Source of the DNA: an uncultured Bacteroidales bacterium
GTDB taxonomy: Bacteria > Bacteroidota > Bacteroidia > Bacteroidales > Muribaculaceae
Assembly (NCBI GenBank): GCA_900554345.1
Contig: USHH01000102.1
Span: 1-7,677, forward strand
Direction of reading: 5' to 3'
DNA length: 7,677 bases
The position numbers were made by a program, and so were the translations under genes. Shown in pieces: positions 1 through 6,228 of this stretch. Numbering within the stretch: position 1 is the stretch's first letter; each line of letters starts with the position of its first letter. The notes below the pieces were generated by a model. That model was given only the letters and a program-made list of their open reading frames with translations. It did not search any database and was not told the DNA's origin.

Positions 1-171
1 CGGCAGCCGCTCGGCGGCTTTTGCCATCAGATACATACTGAGCGCCAGCGCTACGAAGAAACCTGTCCACCACCAGTAGAGCTCATGCCCGGTGGCCGTC
101 TTTGTCTTGCCTAAGCAGAATGTGAAGCCGACCTCCATCAGTCCGGCTAAGATAAGTATAATCCAGTTCAT
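1..171 (-). CDS. SMR-family small multidrug/cation exporter, N-terminal part
   Basis: This is the first 57 codons of a gene reading leftwards out of the window. The start is the ATG at 171-169 and the protein begins MNWIILILAGLMEVGF. It matches the first half of small multidrug resistance (SMR) proteins: TM1 at about residues 3-20 holds the family's essential membrane glutamate (E13, equivalent to E13 of SugE/Gdx and E14 of EmrE). A short polar loop follows (GKTKTATGHE), then TM2 at about 32-51, ending in KAAERLP, which normally runs into the conserved IGTAYAxWTGIG segment just outside the window. Full-length family members are about 105 residues. They act as antiparallel dimers in the inner membrane, exporting cations such as quaternary ammonium compounds or guanidinium in exchange for protons. 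Residue 16 is Phe, where classical guanidinium exporters have Trp, so substrate should not be assumed. The gene is divergent from the exported thioredoxin-like gene. The family call is firm; the subtype is not. Confidence 0.87.
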   Translation of the reverse strand, partial: MNWIILILAGLMEVGFTFCLGKTKTATGHELYWWWTGFFVALALSMYLMAKAAERLP

Positions 172-268
172 GATTAAGACTGTATTCAGTTATCCTGTCT
201 GAGGGCTGCAAGCAATCGGATGGTCGCCATGTCGGCGTGATTCTCGGCGTCTCCTTCCTAAGGTCGCT
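172..268 (-). promoter_or_regulatory. Leader region of the SMR gene with small hairpins and a 14-codon ORF
   Basis: If the -7 box at 270-277 is used, the SMR mRNA has a 5' leader of roughly 90 nt, long compared with the roughly 20 nt leader of the divergent gene. On the minus strand it contains a short CCTT/AAGG hairpin (253-263), an AAGGAG purine tract (251-256), a CGCC/GGCG hairpin (225-237), and an open frame at 230-186 encoding MATIRLLAALRQDN that ends 14 nt before the SMR start. Both arginine codons in that frame are CGA and AGA. SMR genes in other phyla are often controlled by guanidine riboswitches, but I could not match the known consensus motifs here. Regulatory function is inferred from length and structure only. 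Confidence 0.3.
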
Positions 269-269
269 G

Positions 270-277
270 CAAAATTA
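270..277 (-). promoter_or_regulatory. Bacteroidetes -7 promoter box for the SMR gene
   Basis: The minus strand reads TAATTTTG, an exact match to the Bacteroidetes primary sigma factor -7 consensus TAnnTTTG. It points towards the SMR gene. No convincing -33 TTTG lies at the usual spacing. The surrounding 16 bases are repeated in inverted orientation at the divergent promoter. Confidence 0.6.
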
Positions 278-416
278 GCAAAAAATCCCGATAAGTATTT
301 ATGTGATAGTGCTCCTGGGTATACCTGAATTGATGGATATGCCTTCATTCGGGGCCGTTTTTATAAATTTAGCCGATAAAAGGGATGGGGAATCAGCATT
401 TCATGTAAATTTTTGC

Positions 417-424
417 TAATTTTG
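417..424 (+). promoter_or_regulatory. Bacteroidetes -7 promoter box for the Omp28-like gene
   Basis: TAATTTTG matches the TAnnTTTG consensus exactly and lies 25 bp before the ATG at 450. Transcription would start near 430, giving a leader of about 20 nt with no Shine-Dalgarno sequence, usual in this phylum. A -33 TTTG at standard spacing is not evident. Confidence 0.6.
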
Positions 425-449
425 CGACCGTAATCTTAAAATCAAGTTA

Positions 450-2291
450 ATGCGAATGAAGAAGATTTTTACAATGGCCGCACTGATGCTCGCGGCAGGA
501 AGTGCATACGCCGGCTCTTTCGACGACTGCGTTGCCTTCACTTACGCTCCCGGTCCGCAGGACGACTGGATGGGTTGCTTCGCGCCCGCCCGCTACAATG
601 CTGGCATCCAGCTCTTCGGCGACCAGTTCCCCGGCTATAAGGTAGTGGGCTTTCAGGCCACCGACCTCAACCACTGTACAGGCATGGATACGTTCACCGG
701 CTGGGTATCAACCAAGCTCAGTGGTGAGAATGAGGAGTTCGTTCCCGACGTGGAGCTCATCGAGGTCCCCGACGGTCCGGTCGACGGTGTGATGACCGTG
801 GAGTTCTCCGAACCGGTCGAGATTCCTGCTGAAGGCCTTTATGTAGGCTACGGCATGGAGGTGATCGACCTCAGCGAGGACAATCTTAATGACGACAACA
901 TAGTGCCGGTGCCGATGTGTATGGGCACGAGCTCTCCCGGCACTTCGTGGGTCCAGGTCATCATGGATGGATGGTCCGGTTGGGCCGACTACAGCGACTA
1001 CCCCGGCTGCGCCATATGCATGACCGTGTATCTCCAGGGGCAGGTAGACGACAATTATCTGACTCTCAGCTCTGTCGATGGCCATATGGCCGTCATGAAG
1101 GGGAATCCGTTCACTCTGCCGTTCACAGTGGCCAACAGTGGCGGCAATGCCATCGAAAGCCTGACCTATACATATAAGGTAGGCGACAAAAGCTATGAGG
1201 AAGAGCTTGAGCTTGCGGAGCCCATAGTCCCTGTTCTTGGCGCGACCTCCAGGATTGAGCTCAGCTTCGATGCCGTGGATGCCCAGGGTGCCTATGATTT
1301 CGAGGTGTCGATTCCTAAGGTAAACGGCAACGATAACATAAGCCCCAGGCAGACCATTCAGTCGCGTCTGTCGGTGGTGGATTATGAGCCCCGCCACCTC
1401 CCGCTTATGGAGGAGGCCACCGGCACCTGGTGTGGCAACTGTCCGCGTGGCTGGCTTGGCATGCGCGAGATGGGTAAAGCCCTCGGCGAGGAATTCATAG
1501 GCGTGGTCTACCATAATAGCGACCCCATGCAGGTTACGGAGGTTTATCCTTGGGAAGTGAGCGGTTATCCTGAGGCGGCCATTGACAGAGGCAAGGGCAT
1601 CGATCCATTCTACGGCTCCTATGACGTGGAAATGGGTATAATGGGCAACTGGCAGGAGGCTGCGTCACGTGTGGCCGTTGCCGAGATTTCCGCCGTTTCT
1701 TCCTGGGCCGACGACAGCAAGACCGTTATGAATGTGGAGGCAAGCGTGAAGTTCGCTCTCGACGACAATGCCGCCGACTACAAGGTGGGATACGTGCTAA
1801 TCGGCAACGGCTACTGTCATCCCGACGATAAAGCCTGGGCGCAGCATAATTATTATGCCGGCGAGCAGTATGAAGGCATGCTTGCCGAGCTTACCGAGCT
1901 TCCCGCCTCTATAAAGGATATGGTCTACAACCATGTGGCTATCGATACCGAGGCAATGCTTGGAGTGGCCAAAAGCCTTCCCTCTTCTGTGAAGCTCGGT
2001 GAGGTCTATGGCCATAGCTATTGGTTTGAGACCGCCGAGATCCTCGGCATGGATGGCGACAACCTCATCGAGAATCCTCAGTATCTCGAGGTAGTGGCTT
2101 TCGTGGTAGATGGCGCCGGCAAGGTGGTCAATGCCTGCAGGACAATGCCGGAAGGCAATTCGGTGGATCTCGTATCTTCCGAATCGGGTGAGACGGAATA
2201 TTTCGACCTCATGGGCCGCAGGGTGTCCAATCCCGGACATGGCATCTACATCAAGCGCTGCGGCGGTGTCGCCAGAAAGGTGATGCGCTGA
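450..2291 (+). CDS. Exported Omp28-like thioredoxin-fold protein with C-terminal sorting-like tail
   Basis: The 613-residue product starts with a signal peptide (residues 1-21, cleavage after SAYA); the ATG at 456 is an equally plausible start. Residues about 22-200 form a beta-rich region with a second cysteine pair, CAIC (187-190). Residues about 203-310 look like an immunoglobulin/CARDB-type beta domain (TLPFTVANSGG). From about 316 a thioredoxin-like domain begins, with EEATGTWCGNCPRGW placing the CXXC at C328/C331 and a GYPEA cis-proline-type motif at 372-376. This arrangement resembles Omp28-related proteins of Bacteroidales. The last 30 residues (YFDLMGRRVSNPGHGIYI...) resemble the short C-terminal beta tails related to type IX sorting signals. 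The mature part has eleven cysteines, consistent with life in the oxidising envelope or on the surface. Whether it is a disulfide oxidoreductase, isomerase or a redox-inactive scaffold is unknown. It lies 65 bp before, and on the same strand as, a membrane regulator gene. Confidence 0.82.
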   Translation: MRMKKIFTMAALMLAAGSAYAGSFDDCVAFTYAPGPQDDWMGCFAPARYNAGIQLFGDQFPGYKVVGFQATDLNHCTGMDTFTGWVSTKLSGENEEFVPDVELIEVPDGPVDGVMTVEFSEPVEIPAEGLYVGYGMEVIDLSEDNLNDDNIVPVPMCMGTSSPGTSWVQVIMDGWSGWADYSDYPGCAICMTVYLQGQVDDNYLTLSSVDGHMAVMKGNPFTLPFTVANSGGNAIESLTYTYKVGDKSYEEELELAEPIVPVLGATSRIELSFDAVDAQGAYDFEVSIPKVNGNDNISPRQTIQSRLSVVDYEPRHLPLMEEATGTWCGNCPRGWLGMREMGKALGEEFIGVVYHNSDPMQVTEVYPWEVSGYPEAAIDRGKGIDPFYGSYDVEMGIMGNWQEAASRVAVAEISAVSSWADDSKTVMNVEASVKFALDDNAADYKVGYVLIGNGYCHPDDKAWAQHNYYAGEQYEGMLAELTELPASIKDMVYNHVAIDTEAMLGVAKSLPSSVKLGEVYGHSYWFETAEILGMDGDNLIENPQYLEVVAFVVDGAGKVVNACRTMPEGNSVDLVSSESGETEYFDLMGRRVSNPGHGIYIKRCGGVARKVMR

Positions 2292-2315
2292 TATAATGAT
2301 ACAGTAAGGTAACGA

Positions 2316-2341
2316 CAGTCAGGTCATCCCTGACCTGACTG
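2316..2341 (+). terminator. Perfect 11-bp hairpin between the Omp28-like and TPR-AraC genes
   Basis: CAGTCAGGTCA (2316-2326) and TGACCTGACTG (2331-2341) are perfect reverse complements around a TCCC loop, 24 bp after the stop of the upstream gene and 15 bp before the next ATG. There is no T-run after the stem, so a classical intrinsic terminator is not proven. It could instead be a partial terminator, an mRNA 3'-end stabiliser, or a structure limiting translation of the downstream regulator. The structure is certain; the function is inferred. Confidence 0.55.
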
Positions 2342-2356
2342 CCTATAATATCCGCA

Positions 2357-3973
2357 ATGAATGGCATAAAGCATTTCAAGATAATAGTGGTCCTGATATG
2401 CATCCTGAGCGCGCCCGCTATGGCGGCGAGCGTTCAGGATGCATTCGACGTCTTATCGGTAGCCGACCTGTATGAGACCGGACACCGATGCTTTCAGTCC
2501 GGAGACTTTCAGAGGGCAAAGACTTTCCTTGCTGCGACGGCTGCCCGCTACGACGATGACATGACTAAGGAGGAGAAGCGCGTGTGTGTCGACTGCATGA
2601 TATCTATGGGATATCTGGAGTATTTTGAATACCACAGGTATGACGAATCGTTTCGCTGGCTAACGCAAGCCGCTGATATAGCCCGTCGCGAAGGGCTGGA
2701 AGGTTGCTTGGCAAGAGCCTGCCTCAATCTCGGCAATCTCTATCAGGGATCGATGCTGACATCGTCGGAACCGCAGCTGTCGAGCCTCGCCATCTCTTTC
2801 TATTCCAAAGCCTTTGAAATCTCGGAGCAGCTCGGCGACGGGCAGATGCTGGTGAAAAGTTTTCTGAATCTTACGAGTCTTGACGTGCTTTTCCCGAACT
2901 TTACGTCCATCAACCGGGAGATCGGAGTGGTTGAACGGTCGCAGTTTGCCGACACGATTGTCTTTTCCAGATATGCCAAGGTGCTTGCAAAGGCGGTCAG
3001 GGCCCTCCAGCGTCATGACTATGCGCAGGCAGAGGCTTTGTATGAGACCCTCCCGCAATACGCCGACGACTCCATCAATCCCGAATACTCAAAGGCGGGT
3101 GCCCTCGACATGGCTGCCCGCATCTGCATGCTTGATGGCAGATATGAGAAAGCAGTAAGTCTTTTCCAGGATGTACTTGAGATCGGAAGAGCGCATGGCC
3201 TTCCGGAAGTTGAGATGGAATGTCTGGGAAAGCTTTCACAGCTATATCGCCAACGGGGCGATTCCGACATGGCTGACAGGTTGCGGTTTATGTATCTTGA
3301 GAAGAAGGATTCCCTGCTGCGTGTCCACCAGACCGGCACCATCCCGCAGCTTCACTACGCCTCCCTCTTCGACGACGAGACCCGCCTCCGCACAAGCACT
3401 GAATCTAAGTTGCTCACTACCCGCATAGTCACCGTAGCGGTCTGCATGCTTCTGGTGGTCGTCATCATTCTGGTTTATGTCCTGATTCACAAGAACCGTC
3501 TCCTCACTTCAAAGAATGATGAGCTCTACCGCAAGAATACGGAGCTGCTCCGGGTGGAAGACAGCATTATCAACACGGAAAAGGCAAATCCCAAAAAGGG
3601 TATGGCGATCAATGCCGATCAGATCGACGGGCTCGAGAGCCGTATAGAGGATGTGCTGGCGTCTTCCGATTTTATATGCAGTCCCGAGGCTTCGCTAAAG
3701 ACACTCGCCGAGAAGGTGGATTCAAATACGAGCTATGTCTCGTACATCCTCAACCAGAAATATTCGGAAAACTTCAGCATACTGCTCGGCAATCTCCGTA
3801 TCAAGGAGATCTGCCGTCGCATAGAGCGGGAGCCCCAGCGCTACCGGCAGCTCACTGTCGAGGCCATATCGGCCGAGGCCGGCTTCAAGTCCAGGTCGAC
3901 TTTCCGGATATCGTTCGTGCGCCAGACAGGCCTTACCCCTTCCGATTATATCCGTCGCGCATGCGCCGATTGA
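2357..3973 (+). CDS. Membrane-tethered transcription regulator: signal peptide, TPR-like region, TM, coiled coil, AraC-type HTH
   Basis: The 538-residue product has an N-terminal signal sequence (1-23, cleavage after AMA). About 300 residues of alpha-helical repeats resembling tetratricopeptide repeats follow (for example ALYETLPQYADD near 227 and GRYEKAVSLFQDVLEIG at 261-277). One membrane span lies at about 355-377 (TVAVCMLLVVVIILVYVLI), then a short coiled-coil linker (about 378-405). An AraC/XylS DNA-binding domain at about 425-536 has two helix-turn-helix units (SLKTLAEKVDSNTSYVSYIL and LTVEAISAEAGFKSRSTFR) and ends in the usual GLTPSDYIRR. The predicted topology puts the repeats in the periplasm and the DNA-binding domain in the cytoplasm, so it should act as a one-component transmembrane regulator. 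No kinase or receiver domain is present. Its signal and targets are unknown. The exported protein upstream is a candidate target or partner, and read-through across the hairpin may express both. It converges on the DUF362 gene with a 29-bp gap. Confidence 0.87.
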   Translation: MNGIKHFKIIVVLICILSAPAMAASVQDAFDVLSVADLYETGHRCFQSGDFQRAKTFLAATAARYDDDMTKEEKRVCVDCMISMGYLEYFEYHRYDESFRWLTQAADIARREGLEGCLARACLNLGNLYQGSMLTSSEPQLSSLAISFYSKAFEISEQLGDGQMLVKSFLNLTSLDVLFPNFTSINREIGVVERSQFADTIVFSRYAKVLAKAVRALQRHDYAQAEALYETLPQYADDSINPEYSKAGALDMAARICMLDGRYEKAVSLFQDVLEIGRAHGLPEVEMECLGKLSQLYRQRGDSDMADRLRFMYLEKKDSLLRVHQTGTIPQLHYASLFDDETRLRTSTESKLLTTRIVTVAVCMLLVVVIILVYVLIHKNRLLTSKNDELYRKNTELLRVEDSIINTEKANPKKGMAINADQIDGLESRIEDVLASSDFICSPEASLKTLAEKVDSNTSYVSYILNQKYSENFSILLGNLRIKEICRRIEREPQRYRQLTVEAISAEAGFKSRSTFRISFVRQTGLTPSDYIRRACAD

Positions 3974-4002
3974 ATATGCCGGGGCTTACTCTTGCGATGT
4001 GG

Positions 4003-4983
4003 TTATTCTATAGTGATCAGTACGTATTTCTGAGTGCCCATGCCGAGTCGTTCCGCATAATCGAGCACGTGGGTGGCGTCGCGAGAGGCCATCCGTTCTT
4101 CGAGATGTACCTTCCCGTGGTCGGGTGATGCTTTCACCGCGTCGACACACGCACGGTCTACTGCCACGGGATCAAGCGAGGCAAAGATTCCTATGTCGCT
4201 CATCCGCACCGGAGCCGGAGTGGCTACACAGTCGCAGTCAACGGAGAGATTGTTGGCGACATTTATATACAGGATATGGTCGCCGGCATGGTCGGTCACG
4301 GCTTTCGCGGCCTCTGCCATTGTCTCGAGGAAATCATCCTGCTCCGGCATGCCTTCGCCCCAGAGCTTTTCAGGGTCGTCATGCCGTCCTCCCGAATGCA
4401 CCCGGGCTTTTCCTTCACGCGACTGGAGGCCGATACCCATGTTCTTCAGCGCTCCGCCGAACCCCGCCATCGGGTGCCCTTTGAAATGCGACAGCACGAC
4501 TGTGAAGTCATAGTCGAGCCAGTCTTGGCCGATCAGCGCGTGATTGATATGCTTGCCTCCCGACACAGGGAGTGACACGGAGGCCACACTGTCGAGAAGA
4601 TGAAACGGCGCTATCGCCGTGAAGCCGTGTTCGCGTGCCACTTCCATATGGTCTTTGTCGTTGGTGCGTGCTCCGGGATAAGCGGTATTGCATTCCACGA
4701 TGTCTGCGTGCAGACCCTTCACGAGCGGAGCGATAAGCGTGGGGGAGAGGTGGTTGGGATTGCCTTTCTCTCCCGACGACAGTTTCACGCAGACCTTCCC
4801 GGAGGCCCGGCGGTCGAGCGCGTCGTAGATCTTCAGGAGGTTTTCCGACGTGATGTTTTTCACGAAATACACTGTAGCCACAGAGTCGGAGGCGGTAGGA
4901 GCCACCTGTTGTGCCATTGCATTCACGGAGCCGAATGCCGAGACGGCTCCGAGCATCATCATGATAGGGAGTTTCTTTACCAT
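4003..4983 (-). CDS. Exported DUF362 family protein
   Basis: This 326-residue protein carries a signal peptide (MVKKLPIMMMLGAVSAFGSV..., cleavage probably after AMA at 22-24). The rest is one DUF362 domain. Diagnostic segments are VVLSHFKGHPMAGFGGALKN (162-181) continuing into MGIGLQSREGK, the cysteine pair VDCDCV (C250, C252), and DIGIFASLDPVAVDRACVD (263-281). DUF362 proteins are often annotated as iron-sulfur proteins because some carry a ferredoxin domain. This one has no CxxCxxCxxxCP motif, so only the two cysteines of the CDC motif plus scattered ones (C65, C98, C279) are available for a metal site. The length is normal for single-domain members. No substrate or reaction is established for this subgroup. 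It lies on the same strand as the AraC regulator, 215 bp downstream of it, so an operon is unlikely, and it converges with the TPR-AraC gene. I saw no clear promoter box. The family call is confident; the function is unknown. Confidence 0.87.
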   Translation of the reverse strand: MVKKLPIMMMLGAVSAFGSVNAMAQQVAPTASDSVATVYFVKNITSENLLKIYDALDRRASGKVCVKLSSGEKGNPNHLSPTLIAPLVKGLHADIVECNTAYPGARTNDKDHMEVAREHGFTAIAPFHLLDSVASVSLPVSGGKHINHALIGQDWLDYDFTVVLSHFKGHPMAGFGGALKNMGIGLQSREGKARVHSGGRHDDPEKLWGEGMPEQDDFLETMAEAAKAVTDHAGDHILYINVANNLSVDCDCVATPAPVRMSDIGIFASLDPVAVDRACVDAVKASPDHGKVHLEERMASRDATHVLDYAERLGMGTQKYVLITIE

Positions 4984-5003
4984 AGTTGATTATTGTTGAT
5001 TGA

Positions 5004-5126
5004 CTATATTGCCTGCTGCGGCTGCCGACGCCCTGATATATAATCCGGTTGCCGGAAGCTCCATAGGTTATAACGCTGAGTTTTCTTTTTACGGTATGCG
5101 CCATTTACGTAAATATCAATCTTCAT
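5004..5126 (-). CDS. Possible small basic protein, 40 residues, upstream of the DUF362 gene
   Basis: An open frame too short for ordinary gene calling begins at the ATG at 5126 (MKIDIYVNGAYRKKKTQRYN...) and stops at TAG 5006-5004, 20 bp before the DUF362 start. It is strongly basic and has no signal peptide or membrane segment. An overlapping frame starting at 5104 is also open for 198 codons but runs deep into the DUF362 gene out of frame, so openness here is weak evidence. I do not recognise a family. It could equally be untranslated leader. Confidence 0.18.
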   Translation of the reverse strand: MKIDIYVNGAYRKKKTQRYNLWSFRQPDYISGRRQPQQAI

Positions 5127-5198
5127 TATTGTGATTCTTGCCGATTATCCATTTCCTCCGGCTTTCACGCCCCCGCTGCCAATTCCCCTTATGGATGG

Positions 5199-6047
5199 TC
5201 AGTCGCGGAGCCTGTTGCGGTATTCCAGCGGAGACATGCCGGTGCGCTTCCTGAAGATGCGGCAGAGATACCACGGATCGTCGTAATGGAGCCGCTCCGA
5301 AATCTCCTTGATTGTCAGGTCGGTCGTGTCGAGAAGGTTTTTAATCACAAGACCGATCTGTATGTTGATCTGCTCTTTGGCCGTAGTGCCGAAATACTTC
5401 CGGTTGATGATGTTGAGGTAATTGGGAGTTATGCTTAGCCGGTCGGCATAATAGGCAACGTCGTGATGCCTGGCATAGTGTCGCGTCAGCAGCGCTATGA
5501 ATTCATTGGCAAGCACCCAGGCCCGGTTCTTGTCGGGGTTGGAGCCAAGCTGTCCGAGACGACGCTCCACCTGGTCTGCCATGATATGCATGAAGTTCTC
5601 CGTTTCGTTGTGCATCGTCTTCACGATGATGGCTTCCGAGCAGTTGCCCTGTATCCATTCGAGCAGCCCGAACCAGTTGGCCACTATGTCGCGCTGCCCG
5701 TAGGGTATAGGGAAGACCGTCGACTTGAACACGAATTCCCAGAAGCGGTTGGAAGTGATCAGGAAGAAAATGTCCTGTGTCTCATGGAAGCCGATACGGA
5801 GGCATACCGCCTTGAAGTCGTCAGTGATATCAAGAGGCACCACCGTCATGTCGAATGTGATGAACGCCATGCGGTGGCGCTTCATCACCAGGCTTCGTGA
5901 ACTGATCGAGAACCGGGCGCTGCCGTCGATACACATCATAATCAGGCAGCCGTCTACCGTCAAAGGCTCTCCGCTCATCCATGTCGATGCGTCAGCTGTG
6001 GTGTAGCGGTATGGTTCCGGTTGATGGTGATTTCTGGCCTTACTCAT
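5199..6047 (-). CDS. AraC-family transcriptional regulator
   Basis: This is a soluble 282-residue protein with the usual AraC/XylS layout. The N-terminal part (about residues 10-150) looks like a small cupin-type sensing domain, with beta-rich stretches such as GCLIMMCIDGSARFSISS and an HRMAFITFD strand. The C-terminal DNA-binding domain (about 180-281) has a first helix-turn-helix around DVAYYADRLSITPNYLNIIN and a second around LTIKEISERLHYDDPWYLCR, then the conserved FRKRTGMSPLEYRNRLRD. The second unit is the best-conserved part of the family, so the call is firm. The ligand is unknown. It is divergent from the MATE transporter across 181 bp, typical of a local regulator of an efflux gene. 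A purine tract (AAAGG) immediately abuts the ATG, too close for a ribosome binding site, and the start is chosen as the first in-frame ATG. Confidence 0.9.
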   Translation of the reverse strand: MSKARNHHQPEPYRYTTADASTWMSGEPLTVDGCLIMMCIDGSARFSISSRSLVMKRHRMAFITFDMTVVPLDITDDFKAVCLRIGFHETQDIFFLITSNRFWEFVFKSTVFPIPYGQRDIVANWFGLLEWIQGNCSEAIIVKTMHNETENFMHIMADQVERRLGQLGSNPDKNRAWVLANEFIALLTRHYARHHDVAYYADRLSITPNYLNIINRKYFGTTAKEQINIQIGLVIKNLLDTTDLTIKEISERLHYDDPWYLCRIFRKRTGMSPLEYRNRLRD

Positions 6048-6069
6048 CCTTTCTGTTGATTTGTGTTTG

Positions 6070-6077
6070 TAAAATTA
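6070..6077 (-). promoter_or_regulatory. Probable -7 promoter box for the AraC regulator
   Basis: The minus strand reads TAATTTTA, one base from the TAnnTTTG consensus, 22 bp upstream of the regulator's ATG and pointing towards it. The surrounding sequence is AT-rich. No clear -33 box was found, so this is moderate evidence. Confidence 0.4.
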
Positions 6078-6094
6078 CCATTTTTAAAGCGTAT

Positions 6095-6157
6095 TTTCAA
6101 GTGGTGTGATGAAAAGTACTTTCTTTATAACGTTTTGCCACTCGCTTTAGCTTGAAA
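6095..6157. promoter_or_regulatory. Candidate operator elements between the AraC and MATE genes
   Basis: In the divergent intergenic region there is a perfect 10-bp palindrome AAAGTACTTT (6113-6122) and a separated inverted pair TTTCAAG (6095-6101) / CTTGAAA (6151-6157). The right half-site lies just upstream of the MATE -7 box. Either could bind the adjacent AraC regulator, though that family more often binds direct repeats. These short AT-rich matches can arise by chance. Confidence 0.25.
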
Positions 6158-6164
6158 TAATCAC

Positions 6165-6172
6165 TAACTTTG
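6165..6172 (+). promoter_or_regulatory. Bacteroidetes -7 promoter box for the MATE gene
   Basis: TAACTTTG is an exact TAnnTTTG match, 56 bp before the MATE ATG, which implies a leader of about 50 nt. The bases TTTGC after the box resemble the other two exact boxes in this window. A -33 element at standard spacing is not obvious, as expected if an activator is needed. Confidence 0.55.
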
Positions 6173-6228
6173 CAGCCGATTTCAAAACCACAGCTTTCAG
6201 TAACCCTATAATTAGATTTCCAAGCGAT

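Larger units (their letters stand above)
269..425. repeat. 16-bp inverted repeat formed by the cores of two divergent promoters
   Basis: The sequence TTTTTGCTAATTTTGC occurs at 410-425 on the plus strand and, identically, on the minus strand at 284-269. Each copy includes a TAATTTTG -7 box and each is followed within a few bases by CGACC. The arms are 125 bp apart, too far for a simple hairpin to be the likely function. Either the promoter core was duplicated, or both genes use the same strong core promoter, perhaps with a shared regulator. Confidence 0.6.

Noticed and set aside
172..268. Guanidine riboswitch (classes I-III) upstream of the SMR gene
   Set aside because: The leader lacks the long conserved ykkC segments, the paired ACGR-loop hairpins and the class III pseudoknot sequence. 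A covariance-model search would settle it.
708..1514. 268-codon open frame on the minus strand, opposite the Omp28-like gene
   Set aside because: It is fully antisense to a gene with clear signal peptide and domain motifs, its translation is His/Arg/Ala-rich with no recognisable motif, and codon bias of the real gene explains its openness.
2344..2349. TATAAT hexamer just before the TPR-AraC start as a promoter
   Set aside because: It lies only 7 bases from the ATG, has no partner -35 box, and the proteobacterial-type hexamer is not the usual Bacteroidetes promoter form.
3974..4002. Terminator between the convergent TPR-AraC and DUF362 genes
   Set aside because: The 29-bp gap contains no inverted repeat or T-run that I can see, so none is annotated.
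4508..5104. 198-codon open frame on the minus strand starting upstream of the DUF362 gene
   Set aside because: It overlaps about 475 bases of the DUF362 gene out of frame and becomes an Arg/Ser-rich composition typical of a shadow frame.
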